A DNA stretch of 64,000 nucleotides from Macquaria australasica (lineage: Eukaryota > Chordata > Actinopteri > Centrarchiformes > Percichthyidae). Each line of letters opens with the position of its first letter. Positions within the stretch are counted from its first letter, which is position 1. Positions 1 through 10,785 of the stretch are shown piece by piece. A program made the position numbers and the translations under genes. The notes beneath the pieces were generated by a model. That model saw nothing but the letters and a program-made list of their open reading frames with translations. It was not told where the DNA came from and ran no database searches. The stretch covers positions 124,001 to 188,000 of the forward strand of contig SEMN01000703.1 of assembly GCA_005408345.1 (NCBI GenBank), given 5' to 3'.

Positions 1-424
1 TGAGTGGCAGCCTGTTGCAGCAGCTCCCGTTCACGGTTTGAGTTTTTTTGAGTTTACTAGTTTGCTAATGAAGTATACTCGTTCTTTTTTTGCTATATAT
101 CTGTATGTATTTGCTATGTATTTTTAGTACTTGTTATTTTGCTATTTTTTGGCGTCTTTGGAGTTTTTTGGACATTTTGTTTATCGTTTATGGAAACAAG
201 ACTGTTGATGCCCTTAGAGACCGCGTCCGGAGTTACCGCCGGCAGCCATGGTGACTCCATTGTTTACACCAGGGATCAGCTGTTAGCTCTCCGTCATACA
301 GCGGTGCTACCACCCGGGGAGAGACCTGAGACCTGAGCTTAGGAAGAGGAGACGGGGAAGCCAAGCAGGGGCTCAGCGCCGCGCCAGGAGAAGATGTTAT
401 ACACCCGTCCTCCCATCGATTATC

Positions 425-1040
425 ATGGGAAATGTAAGATCTATCACCAATAAGATGGACGAGCTGGCGGCGCTGACCCGACATCAGAGGGAATACCGGG
501 AGTGTAGCATCATGCTATTCACGGAGACTTGGCTAACTGCGCTAACTCCGGATACGGACGTTTCAGTTAATGGCTTCCAACTTTTTCGGGCGGACAGGAC
601 GATGGAGAGCGGTAAGAGGAAGGGAGTAGGGCTGGCAGTGCTTGTTAATGACAGATGGTGTAACCCTGGGCACATCACTGTTAAAGAGTAAACCTGCGAC
701 AAGAACATTTTACTGCTAGCTGTTAGCATGAGGCCAAACAATCTACCGAGGGAATTCTCGCATGCCATCGTGATGGTAGCTTACATTCCCCCCTCTGCTA
801 ACGCTGAGGCAGCCTGTGATGTCCTGCTCTCAACAGTAAGCAGACTACAGACACAACACCCAGATGCCCTCCTCGTCATCTCTGGTGATTTTAATCATGC
901 CCCTCCGTCTTCCTCTCTACCCACATTCACTCAGTATGTTACGTGCCATACCAGAGACAACAGAATACTGGACTTATGTTATGCCAACACCAAGGATGCA
1001 TACATCTCATTGAGTCTCCCCCCCCCCGGGCAGATCTGAT
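425..1040 (+). pseudogene. LINE AP-endonuclease domain, interrupted
   Basis: Nicks target DNA to prime reverse transcription. Visible APE motifs are an N-x-R-S-I start (425), a TETWL motif (Glu in the active site, about 510-535), SGDFNH (about 880-900) and an R-x-LDLCY segment (about 960-985). Breaks: an in-frame TAA at 689-691 right after a VKE segment, then the same protein resumes in another frame; a second shift falls at the C-run near 1018-1027. Codons between the breaks still read as sensible endonuclease sequence, so decay is recent or mild. Confidence 0.8.
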
Positions 1041-1244
1041 CACAACCTTGTGCATCTCAGGCCTTTCTACAGACCTCTTGTGCGCAGGCTGCCTGCTGTC
1101 CCACGCACAGTGAAGAAGTGTCTAACGGAGCAGAGGATGCTTTAAAGGACTGTTTTGACACTACTGTATGGGACATTTTTAGTGACGCTCATGGGGAGGA
1201 TATTGACAACCTTACAGACTGTCTGACGGACTACATAAACTTCT

Positions 1245-3215
1245 GTGTGGAAAACACCATCCCCACTAGGACTGTACGTTGTTTTGCTAACAATAAACCC
1301 TGGATTACTCCTGATATTAAGGCTCTCCTCAAGGAAAAAAAGAGTTTTTGTATCGGGTAACAAGGATGGGTTGAAGAGAGTTCAGCGAGAGCTAAGGAGG
1401 AGGATCAGGGAGAGGAAAAACAGCTACAGGAGAAAGTTGGAGAGTCAACTGCAGAAAAATAATACCAGAGGAGTTTGGAAGGGCCTTAAAACCATCTCGG
1501 GCCATATGGACTCCAAGCCCCGGCCTGTGGGGGATCAGAAGTGGGCAGATGACCTGAACGTATTCTTCAACAGATTCGATCAGGCATCTACCCCTCTCCC
1601 TGCCCCGTCTCCTCTGCAACCATCATTACCATCTACCCTCCCTGCCTACAGCCCTCCCCCTCCCTCATCTCACCACTCATCACTCCCCACAGCCCTCAGC
1701 TTACAGCCACTTAATACACCCACACCACAGCCTGGGCTGGGCCCATCTCCCCATTTCACACCCGCAAACACCCCCCATTCAGCCCCCATGCTCTCTACAA
1801 GCTCAACTGGACTGTTCCTCACAACATCCCAGGTGAGAAACGAACTGAGGAAGATAAGGGTGGGGAAGGCGGCGGGCCCAGACGGCATCAGCTCCAGACT
1901 TCTGAAGTCCTGTGCGGACCAGCTGTGTGGGATTGTTGAACACCTGTTCAACCTGAGTCTGAAGCTGGGGAGGGTGCCAAAACTGTGGAAAACATCGTGT
2001 CTGGTTCCTGTGCCGAAGACCCCACACCCCAAGGACCTCAATGGCTATAGGCCAGTGGCATTGACCTCTCACCTGATGAAGACCCTGGAGAGACTGGTCC
2101 TTGTTCACCTGCGTCCGCTGGTGAGCCCATGTATGGACCCTCTGCAGTTTGCCTACCAACCTGGCATTGGAGTGGATGACACTGTCATTTACCTACTTCA
2201 AACATCCCTCTCTCACCTAGAAAAGGCTGGAAACACTGTGAGGATCATGTTTTTTGATTTCTCCAGTGCTTTTAACACCATCCAGCCCAGGATTCTGGGG
2301 GACAAGTTGGAGCACGCTGGGGTGGACCATCACCTGGCAGCATGGATCCTGGACTACCTCACAAACCGACCACAGTATGTGAGGTTACAGGACTGTGTGT
2401 CTGACACACTTCTCTGCAGCACAGGGGCTCCACAGGGAACCGTTCTGGCGCCTTTCCTGTTCACCTTCTACACAGCGGACTTCACCCATAACACTTCGAA
2501 CTGTCACCTGCAGAAGTTCTCTGATGACTCTGCCATCGTCGGCCTCATCACCAACGGGGATGATGGGGAGTACAGAGAACTGACCCAGGGCTTTGTGGGT
2601 TGGTGTCAGCAGAACCGCCTCCAGATCAACGCGAGTAAAACCAAAGAGCTGGTGGTGGACTTCGGCAGGCGCAAACTCCCTCCACCTACACCAGTGAACA
2701 TCCAGGGAACGGACATTGAGATTGTGAGATCGTACAAGTATCTGGGTGTTCACTTGAACAGCAAACTGGACTGGTCAGACAATACGGACGCTCTGTTTAA
2801 AAAGGGCCAGAGCCGTCTCTTTTTGCTCAGGAGACTAAGATCTTTTGGAGTGCAGGGTGCGCTCCTGAGGACTTTCTATGACTCTGTGGTGGCATCAGCT
2901 GTCTTGTATGGGGTGACCTGTTGGGCCAGTGGCATCTCTTCCAGGGATAGAAAGAGACTGGACAGACTGGTAAAGAAGGCCAGCTCTGTCCTTGGATGCC
3001 CTCTGGACCCAGTGGAGGTGGTGGGAGGCAGGAGAATGGTGGCCAAGCTATCATCACTACTGGAGAACACTTCCCACCCCCTACATGTCACTCTTTCAGA
3101 ACTGGGCAGCTCCTTCAGCGACCGGCTGCTCCACCCGCGGTGTCTGAAGGAGAGGTACCGTAGGTCCTTCCTGCCTGCTGCTGTCAGACTCTATAATCAG
3201 TACAACTCCCGGTAA
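1245..3215 (+). CDS. LINE reverse transcriptase ORF (L2 clade)
   Basis: Open for about 656 codons. The first Met at 1245 is internal: the frame belongs to the C-terminal part of the LINE ORF2 and there is no independent start signal. After a basic, Pro/Ser-rich linker (to about residue 190) comes the RT: GKAAGPDGI (finger), LNGYRPVALT, a FDFSSAFNTI motif A, GAPQGTVLAP, the catalytic FSDD box at 2517-2528 (Tyr-Ala replaced by Phe-Ser), then a KYLGV motif and a conserved C-terminal tail rich in Arg/Tyr. The minus-strand copy at 17.9-18.6 kb has a closely similar tail. RT is intact, but the endonuclease upstream is broken. Confidence 0.85.
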   Translation: MWKTPSPLGLYVVLLTINPGLLLILRLSSRKKRVFVSGNKDGLKRVQRELRRRIRERKNSYRRKLESQLQKNNTRGVWKGLKTISGHMDSKPRPVGDQKWADDLNVFFNRFDQASTPLPAPSPLQPSLPSTLPAYSPPPPSSHHSSLPTALSLQPLNTPTPQPGLGPSPHFTPANTPHSAPMLSTSSTGLFLTTSQVRNELRKIRVGKAAGPDGISSRLLKSCADQLCGIVEHLFNLSLKLGRVPKLWKTSCLVPVPKTPHPKDLNGYRPVALTSHLMKTLERLVLVHLRPLVSPCMDPLQFAYQPGIGVDDTVIYLLQTSLSHLEKAGNTVRIMFFDFSSAFNTIQPRILGDKLEHAGVDHHLAAWILDYLTNRPQYVRLQDCVSDTLLCSTGAPQGTVLAPFLFTFYTADFTHNTSNCHLQKFSDDSAIVGLITNGDDGEYRELTQGFVGWCQQNRLQINASKTKELVVDFGRRKLPPPTPVNIQGTDIEIVRSYKYLGVHLNSKLDWSDNTDALFKKGQSRLFLLRRLRSFGVQGALLRTFYDSVVASAVLYGVTCWASGISSRDRKRLDRLVKKASSVLGCPLDPVEVVGGRRMVAKLSSLLENTSHPLHVTLSELGSSFSDRLLHPRCLKERYRRSFLPAAVRLYNQYNSR

Positions 3216-3577
3216 TCTACACTTGACTGTCAGTGTGCAGACTATTCATTACTATACTTCATCTACTGCTGTGCATTATCTTCATACATATACTGTATTC
3301 ATGATGTTATCTACTTCATATGTTGCTGTGAAATATTTTTCATATACATGTATATTATATATGTGCAATATTTTTATCTTATCTATTTGTTCATACGTAC
3401 AACTGCACTCAGTCACTCTATTATTTATTTCTGTCTATACTGTGTATAGGACTATTTTTCTATTTTTCTATTTATTTTTATTGTATTTCTATATATGACA
3501 CTTTTGCTGGCTGCTGCAACGCTAAAAATTTCCCTGCTGTGGGACAATAAAGGCTTATCTTATCTTATCTTATCTTA

Positions 3578-4043
3578 ATGTAAGAAAGATGTGGAACACT
3601 TTAAGGTTTGAATGGAGTTTGTAGTTTAAAGTATGAATAAGTAGATAAACCTTGAAAATGCTTAAGTGCTTGAAAAGGATCTCCCAGTCCTCTGACCTCC
3701 ATCTGAGGTCTTTTATTTTGAAAATCCAGCCGTGTCTGGTAATGTCCTGTTACCATCTCGGGCTTTTATTCTGAAAATCCAGCCTTGTTTGTGGACACCA
3801 GGTAAGCTTCTGTTATCATCTATGGGCTTTTATTTTGAAAATCCAGCCTTGTCCATGGCCCCCCAGTAAGCTCCTGCTATCATCTGGGGGTGTTACTTTG
3901 AAAATCTGCTATACTGTATGGTTTAAATGTCCATGATTTGAGCGCCGGGATTTCCTACTGTAAGTGACATGCACACACATTGGTCACTATGGTGACTGTG
4001 GCACCCTGAGGGAGTGGAGGGGGGAGGGGCAGACTGCAACTTA
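3578..4043. repeat. Minisatellite of ~60 bp units and short spacer
   Basis: Between about 3690 and 3910 a unit recurs about 3.5 times: GGCTTTTATTTTGAAAATCC followed by AGCC, a variable stretch with CCAG/GTAAGC, then TATCATCT. Copies are diverged. The rest of the stretch shows nothing recognisable and no coding frame. Confidence 0.6.
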
Positions 4044-4842
4044 AGGCCAGGTCAGACCAAAGAATCGCAACGAGACGAGTTGAAACTTGCAACTACTTGC
4101 AACGTGCTGGTCTGCAACGTTCTGAAACCTGCCAGTTTACACCAAAGCGACTAGACGAGACGGCATATCGTTTCCATAGCAACGACTCTTTGTACTTCCG
4201 TTAACTGACGGCTTTTCAGGTGTTTTTTTGCAGCTGGATATAATTTGTAGCGCTTTAAAATATGAATGACAATAGTGATAGCAAGTTACTTGCTACAGTT
4301 GCATTTTTAGTTTTGATGAAATGGCAAAACATAAAAAAACGAGAGGGTCGAGAATTTGGAGCCGTCCATGGGTGCTTCAAAGGAATACTCGGGGCTAATG
4401 CAAATTTATGCCGTGAACTTGATAACGCTGCGCTTCTGTCGCCCATTTAAACAAAATTAAAAGTAGCCTATCCTCCTGACTCTGCCATAACAACTGTAGG
4501 CTACTCTATTTTTCTTGCTCTTGCTTTTCCATTAGTCATTTAGTAGCTACGTTATTTCATTACTATATTAATAATCAGTGTAATAAAGAAAGTAGGCTTT
4601 ACTTAATTGATGAGAAAGCTGTCACAACCTGAGTGTTTGTAATTGCTGATTGGCTGTTGAAACAGGTGAGGTGCCTTATGTTCTAAAACCAGCCGCTGGA
4701 GATTTGACAAGCTGAGTTGCAGGCGACACCATCAGCCGGCTTAAGTCGAGATCAGACGAGCCAGTTCACACCACTGCAACTTTTCCCTGTGACGTTCTAA
4801 AACGCTTTAGTCTCGTCGCGAATCTTTGGTCTGAACTGGCTT
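4044..4842. mobile_element. PIF/Harbinger-like non-autonomous DNA transposon
   Basis: 799-bp element bounded by inverted ends. The left end starts AGGCCAGGTCAGACCAAAGA, and the right end reversed starts AAGCCAGTTCAGACCAAAGA. The similarity continues through a TCGC-ACGAG stretch, about 30 bp in all. Both sides are flanked by TTA (4041-4043 and 4843-4845), fitting the 3-bp TWA target preference of Harbinger. Repeats of the CAGACGAG type also occur inside the right end. The only internal frame (4262-4450) is 62 codons and resembles nothing I know, so no transposase is encoded. Confidence 0.75.
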
Positions 4843-4854
4843 TTAGACAGGTCA

Positions 4855-5525
4855 GACAGTTCATTTAATGGAGACTAAACCTCTCAAAGTCCTGCTTATA
4901 GTGCAAAGACTGCTACTAACTCAACTTCTTCCCATAGTTGTGTGCTTTCTCTCCCCTCTCTCTCTCTCTCTCCTTCTGTTGCTTTCTGAAGGAGAGCAGG
5001 TATTTCTGCCTCCGGAGCTGTAGAGTCTGGATCTATGGTTGCAGGCCACCTGCTGCCCCCGTGTTCCTGCTCTGCACCCGCTGCTGCTATTACTGTTATT
5101 GCTCTTATTATTAGTATTACTATTATAATATTGCTCTTAGTATTATTTCTGTTGGTGTTATCATCAATACCATTACCACAACTATTGCTTTACATCCCTA
5201 TGTGGAACTGTACTGTGCTGCTGTATGTTCTCTTTCCTCCTGCTCTCTCTCCCGCTCCCCCCCTCCCCCTTCAACCCAACTGGTCGAGGCAGATGACTGC
5301 CCACCTAGAGCCTGGTTCTGCTCGAGGTTTCTACCTGTTAAAAGGGAGTTTTTCCTTGCCACTGTCGCCTAGTGCTTGCTCATGGTGGGAACTGTTGGGT
5401 CTCTGTAAATATAAATATAAATATAAAGAGTCGGTCTAGACCTGCTCTATTAGAAAAAGTGCCCTGAGATAACTTTGTTATGATATGGCGCTATATAAAT
5501 AAAACTGAATTGAAAATTGAATTGA
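4855..5525 (+). mobile_element. LINE 3' UTR and tail (CR1/L2-like family)
   Basis: 5'-truncated LINE copy lacking coding sequence. The part from about 4915 (ACTCAACTTCTTCCC to the CT-rich run) matches the 3' UTR of the LINE at 42.7-47.0 kb (46990-47048). The end has a conserved 3' hairpin region, GCGCTATATAAATAAAA, and a TTGAA/ATTGAA tail, probably the RT recognition end. Further copies of the same tail lie at 28440-28797 (+) and 56325-56390 (-). A 134-codon frame at 5035-5439 is just UTR. Confidence 0.75.
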
Positions 5526-6249
5526 AGACAATTAAAAGTGTATACAGGTAAAAGAGAAACAGGACATTACTTCTCTGACTTAAATAGGGATAAGTGGGCT
5601 ACCCTAACTCATCAACTCACAAAACTGCATGATTTTGAGTCTGGGGACTTCCTCCCTGGGCGACAAAGGAGTTTATTGCGATTACTGTTTAAATGGTGAA
5701 ATCAATTGAAACATGAAACAGACAGTGTGTTCGCAAACATCTGCTGCTTATCTTGGCAGGTAAGAGACCCCAAACAGGTCATAAGCATTACAGTGTACTT
5801 TTGTGTTTGCTCTTAATGGGCCATCGGTCATTTGATCTCCAAGGTCCAACATTGTCATACAGATAGTCACACTGAATATACGGGCCTTTGTAACACTACA
5901 AATTTGGTGTCATCTGTTAGTTACTGTAGAACCCAAACACACTTTATCTTGATATACCTGATGCAAACACAAACCCACTGAAGAAAAAAAGTGTTTTGTG
6001 AATGGATCATACAAATCTATTTTACTGTTAACAGTGTAAATTAGAAATATAAAAAACAACAATACATTGTGATAGTTTGAATATTTCAGAGAGAGAGGGA
6101 CAGAACTTCTGCCAGTTCCAGGCTGATATACACTGGTAAATAACTGTGTGTGCGATGGTGTGCGCTGCACTAATCTGTGCAGCTGATTTTATCTGCTGTT
6201 AACAAGGCATCTAATGTAGACATAAAGTAACAAGAGGTTGAGTTGTTGC
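5526..6249. other. Non-coding, no recognised feature
   Basis: AT-rich DNA without a convincing reading frame, repeat or RNA gene. Short frames here have no protein-like composition. Confidence 0.5.
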
Positions 6250-6528
6250 AGGAATATGGAAGCTGGGGACGGCTGTGCTTGCAATTATTTTTGTAATGCC
6301 GTTATCTCAAGATAACGAGATAATCAACCCGTTATCATGAGAAAACATACGGTCGTTTCCTCTTATTAACCTCCTTATAATGTTTATCAGAGTGCCATTC
6401 CAGCATGCATAGATAGCATCTTGAAAACTGTAGCAACTGATTTAAGGACCCATTATTGATCATGGCACCAGACTGTACTTCAATCAAGGTCTAACACAGG
6501 CAGAAATTGCATTGTGTCTTTCTGTTAG
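6250..6528 (+). mobile_element. 5' fragment of an integrase-type DNA transposon (copy A)
   Basis: About 275 bp closely similar to 10786-11090 (copy B). Shared are the GGAAGC start, a GCTTGCAAT box, a palindromic run of TTATCTCAAGATAACGAGATAA type, and the beginning of the transposase N-terminus (DNA corresponding to a TQAEIALCLSV-type helix-turn-helix). Homology breaks exactly where a GATA microsatellite begins, so the copy was truncated or the repeat grew at that point. Confidence 0.65.

Positions 6529-6529
<1 letters not shown>

Positions 6530-6588
<59 letters not shown>
6530..6588. repeat. (GATA)n microsatellite
   Basis: About 15 uninterrupted GATA tetramers, ending in ATATAT. Confidence 0.97.
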
Positions 6589-6589
<1 letters not shown>

Positions 6590-6742
6590 TATATTTGACA
6601 ACATTTTTAAAAGAGAAGTTTGGAAAGTGAGGATATTTTGTTCAATCCTCGCTTTTTCAAAGGGCTAGCCACTAGCTCTCAGAGAAGTTGGAATGTGTTG
6701 AGGAGAGCAGAACTCTCTTTGCTCCTCAGGGTATTCAGAGGG

Positions 6743-7126
6743 TGTTATGTCTCGTCGGTTGTGTTAAGTTCATGTCTGTCATATTTCTGTTTCCTGTTCT
6801 GGCGTGTCTGTTTTATTTTGAAAAGTCTAACCTTCCCTCTCGTTTCAGGTTCCTTTACTTCCAGTCCTTGTGTGTTTCCCGCCTGTGTGATTGTCTGCCC
6901 CGCCCCGATTGTTTCCACCTGTTCCCCATTACCTCTTGTGTATATATTGTCAGTGTCTCCCTGGTCTTGTTGCCAGATCGTTGCCATTCCCATGGTTTGT
7001 CACGTCGCGCTCTAAAAAGAACCTTTTTTGTAAAGCACTTACATTTTCTTCAGTAAACAGTTAAAAGCTTGTCTGTCTCTTGCGTCCTGCATTTGGGTCT
7101 TACCTGCCTTGCCTGGAAGCGTAACA
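6743..7126 (+). mobile_element. Solo LTR, gypsy-type
   Basis: 384 bp starting TGTTATG and ending GTAACA, flanked by a perfect 5-bp target duplication GAGGG (6738-6742 and 7127-7131). The content matches the 3' LTR of the gypsy element at 19515-20173: a TTTTATTTTG stretch, GTGATTGTCTGCCCCGCCCC, a TGTGTATATAT TATA-like box, and a TTGCATTTGGGTC-like 3' part. No internal gypsy sequence remains, so this is the product of LTR-LTR recombination. Orientation is from the promoter-like order. Confidence 0.88.
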
Positions 7127-7131
7127 GAGGG

Positions 7132-8469
7132 AGGAACTGCTTGAACAGAAAATAGACATCAATCCCCACTTCCTGTTTTCTCTCAGGCTTTACTTGAGGC
7201 TTTCATTTGTAGCTTTGTCAGTGGCCTGTCCTCATGTTCTACTGCTATTTTTTTTTTTTTTTACATGTTCTTCAGAGTAACTACAGTAGATGAAAGCATG
7301 TCAAGTCTTCCTCAGCTGCCTGAAAACTCAAATTCCTTTTTGAGAGAGACCTTTGTTTGTGTGAGTACGGCCCACTTTGAATTATTGTTCAATCAAGAAA
7401 GGAATATTCCAGCCTTTTTTCACATAAGATTATAAAGTTAGGGAACGACTGAGCTGCCTTTGTATATCTATACCCCAAAAAAGAGAAGCTATCCTGCACC
7501 ACCATATAAATTTTAAAAATAAAACACCAAAGCCAGGTTTCTTTGATTTGATTTCTTCAGGCTATTTTAATGATACTGTAAATAACAACACTGATGTAAT
7601 TAAATGCAACACAGATCAAGAGGGCTGTATGTTTTTTATGTCGCTCCCCAGAGTATTTATGGTGAGTCAGAAGAAGGAGTTTTCTATTTTTGGCTTAACG
7701 CTTCATACACTTAAGAAGTGGAAATATACACAACACGTAACTGTTGTGGAAATACAGTAGAGTCCAAGATGGAGAGACAAAAACTGATGGTACAGAATGA
7801 CAATACTGTTACTACCATACTAACTAAATGTGTAAACTTTACCCCAGTTTGTTTCTCTCTACATTTGAGTTAAGACATAAATGTTTTCTTTTTATGTAAA
7901 TATGTGGTGATCTTTGAAAAACCAAGAGGGTCATTTAACAACACTTAACACTGTTCTGAAGGTATTTTCAGAATCTTCAAAGTATAATCTTGAAAATAAT
8001 AAAGTAAAATAGAGCAAGTCTGGTCTCTCTTTTTGGCCTAGTCTCTCTAGTAAAACAGATAGTGTATCCCAACTGTAGGCACATCGGCCGTCCAGGGACC
8101 TCTTTCTCTTCCTTGGCTGTCGTTGCCTCATTCCGAATGTTTGATCTCACAGCATTATATTGGTTGGATTGGATTAAATTCTGATCTGAGTATTTCAAAG
8201 CAGATTCAGAGATTTTTGATCCGGAAGATTTGGATTCAGATTTGGCAATCCAATCCTACCTTTGATCCAGACAAAATGCTGTGGTATTTCAAAATTTAAG
8301 GCAGACATGTGGATCAGATTTGGGATCATTTTGATCCCACCTCAGAGGTGTATTTGACGTAGATTGACAAAAAGCCTAGACTTCATGTGTCCCAGATATT
8401 GTTGCCCAAGATGTTCATTACATTTAAACTCTAAATTGAATCTGCCCTTCAAATGTCAAAGTTTTTTGG
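7132..8469. other. Non-coding, no recognised feature
   Basis: AT-rich. 8180-8340 is full of GGATT/GATCC/AATCC words and may be a decayed MITE, but I could not define ends. No protein-like frame. Confidence 0.4.
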
Positions 8470-8595
8470 GGGTACCCTGGAAGCTCACCTGGTAGAGTTC
8501 ATACCATTAAGTCCTTAACGCAGTGGTCAGGGTTCGACTCCAGCCACAGCCCTTTGCTGCATATACAGAGCTGTTTTATTATTTAACCTAAACTC
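8470..8595 (+). mobile_element. tRNA-derived SINE head
   Basis: An internal RNA polymerase III promoter pattern is visible: an A-box-like AGCTCACCTGGTAGAGTTC (8481-8499) and a B-box GGTTCGACTCC (8531-8541) at tRNA-like spacing, followed by CCCTTTGCTGCAT, a downstream phrase I remember from common teleost SINEs. The acceptor stem does not pair, so it is not a functional tRNA gene. No poly(A) end was found. Confidence 0.65.
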
Positions 8596-9162
8596 ATTGA
8601 TATAGGTAAATGGGGTGGACAAAATAACTGAATTAGCTTTCTGTATAATGCAATACAGTTCAACAGCACAAAAAACTGCATCTTCCAAAATGAACATGAA
8701 GTTGAAACACCTTTCTAAAGCAGTTTCAACAATAATTGAGTATTATAACGTTCATGAAGGTAGGATTTATTGCAGGACTGTTAGGCTGCATTAGTTTTAG
8801 CTAGGTGTACCTAGTAAACTGGCAGTGTATTTTCAAAGTATAAATAACATCGTCCTGGTTTACTGCTACAGTTAAAAATGAATAAAAAAAGTTAGGAAAC
8901 TAACCTTAAAATGTACACAGACAGAATCTGTAAGGCAGAATTTTGTGGGATCTAAGACACACTACACTTGATATGACTGTAGGGCAACAGGCCACCTTCC
9001 AAGAAAGAGGAAGCCAAGACAAAAATGTAATGCTAGCTAGCTACATTTCCAGTGTTAACTAACGTAATTGTTACCAGTGTAAAATTGGTGTTGGCAAAAA
9101 GAGGAAAAGGCTTACCAATTAAATAATTAATACAAAAGAAGATCAACTGCGTAAATAAAAGC
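8596..9162. other. Non-coding, no recognised feature
   Basis: AT-rich intergenic DNA with no convincing frame or repeat. Confidence 0.45.
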
Positions 9163-9976
9163 TTAAAGCTGGGGTAGGCAGTTTTCTTTTGGTGTCACTG
9201 GGCAAAAATGCCATATTAACCGTGCAGCATATTGTAATTCAAGTGGTCTGAGAGCAGACCTCCATTTCAGCCCCCCCTCTTGCCTCTGTTTTCAGGCTTC
9301 AGAAAATCTATCCTGTGACGGTAGACTTTAGCCAATCACAGGTTATTTCAGAGAGACGGTGCGTTTGTATTGGCTAAGCTACGAGAGCAGATGTGCGTAC
9401 ACGTCCCTTCAGATAGTGAAAGCCTGATTTAATTTCGTAAAATCCTACCGAAAATCCTGAAACTTGTGATAAATTTCCAACACCTCCTTTGCCTACAGCA
9501 GTGTATAGTACAAAACAACATGTCCCGGCTCCACACGGAGCTTCAGGCTCATTATGTTCAATGCCATGGTGCTCATAACGACGAGTGGCAAAGAGGCATG
9601 ATGACAAACAATTGGGAATAACTTTTGACAGGGAACAGTGGTGTGTGTGTGTGGTGTACTAGCCTCTCTTCCCACTGCTGGACAGCATTGCAGCTCCCTC
9701 TGAAGCCTGGGGTGCTCTGCTCTGTGGCCGCGAAGAGCTGGAGGGGTGTCTTTGAGAAATCAAGTTGCGGCGGGAGGGACCGCGGTCTCGGTGAGGCTCA
9801 CGCCGTGGAGAGCGAGCCCTACAAGGGATATGGTTTCGCAGGGGAACCAACTCCTTCTGCTGCCGGTCGAAGTTGTGGGTTTGGTGGGAGGGGCTTAGCG
9901 GAGTGATATGAGGCAGCAGAGAGAGAGGCGGAAGGTTTTGCCTAGGTTGCACAGATTCTGCCTACCCCAGCTTTAA
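9163..9976. mobile_element. TTAA-flanked MITE, copy 1
   Basis: Flanked by TTAA on both sides (9163-9166, 9973-9976) with a perfect 15-bp inverted repeat, AGCTGGGGTAGGCAG and its complement. TTAA targets suggest mobilisation by a piggyBac-like transposase. About 806 bp between the target copies. It contains no transposase; the frames seen at 9374-9950 on both strands are chance. Two relatives lie at 36900-37370 (inverted, both ends lost) and 37429-37963 (shorter, both ends present). Confidence 0.8.
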
Positions 9977-10785
9977 GGAGAGTCAACTACGACTCTCAAG
10001 CAACGTTGCGGTAAAAAAAAAAAAAAAAAACATCCAGTCACATTGCTTTGTTGTTATCCATGTTTCCAGACAAGTCAGAAAAAAAGCTACAGAAGAAGCA
10101 AAAAAAACAAACAAAACAAAAAAAACAACCTCTTAGCCCTACTACATGAGAAGAAAAAACAGTCTCCACTCTGCCCAACACTGAACAAAAAATTCAAATA
10201 TGTTCTCCGAAGAGGATGAAAACAACATATCCAGATTTGGTCTTTCAAGGAGTTCTGAATATTGACAAACTGTGCGCAGGTGCACTTCTACCTGTCTCCA
10301 CTATAAGTAGCTAGATAACTTCACCTAATATATTTCACTAAATATTTTTTATTGTTTCTTATAATGTCAGTTAGTCATGATGTATTCTCCTGTTTTAGGT
10401 TGGAAGAGCAGGGGAAGATTAGAGGAGCAGTTGCAGCAACATCTGCTGAAGACAACTCCACATCAACAGCAAAGTAGGACAGATTTTTTTCACCTTATTC
10501 TCCCTGACCTCCGAGAATGCCATTTAAACAACAATGGAATTTGTCATGGTTAATTTCTGACAGAGACTGATAATCAAGAATTATTTAAGCACATACAATT
10601 TTCCTTCTTACTGCCACCACTTTCTTTAATTGTGTATTTTAGTGACATATTCTCTATGTTCTAATCGAAAGTCCTTGCCCTCTAACAGTTTCACAACTAA
10701 TGATCAATGATCTATTTTGCACAAGCTTTGCCCCATAATATGACTTCATAGGCATGACTACTTTCCTATACAGTGCAGTGCACTG
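9977..10785. other. Non-coding with A-rich tracts
   Basis: A poly(A) run of about 18 at 10013-10030 and A-rich stretches around 10080-10130. No coding frame recognised. Confidence 0.45.

Larger units (their letters stand above)
1..3577 (+). mobile_element. L2-type LINE, nearly full 3' portion
   Basis: Non-LTR retrotransposon running in from the left edge. Order: 5' leader (1-424), AP-type endonuclease with breaks (425-1040), linker and reverse transcriptase (1245-3215), AT-rich 3' UTR, and a short-repeat tail of about five TTATC units (3554-3577). There is no poly(A) tail; a microsatellite-like tail is typical of L2/CR1-group elements. A second, 5'-truncated L2 relative lies inverted at 17686-18527 and shares the C-terminal RT region, although its tail repeat differs (TTCTGA type). 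I infer L2 clade (Maui-like in fish) from the RT sequence. This copy cannot move by itself because the endonuclease is interrupted. Confidence 0.88.

Noticed and set aside
3223..3498. 91-codon Tyr/Leu/Phe-rich frame
   Set aside because: Lies in the AT-rich L2 3' UTR; no coding character.
8470..8595. tRNA gene
   Set aside because: Has A- and B-box-like sequences, but the acceptor stem and anticodon arm do not pair; classed as a SINE head.
9625..9952. Overlapping GC-rich frames on both strands inside the TTAA MITE
   Set aside because: The same region in copy 3 lacks the frames, and composition is that of the non-coding MITE core.
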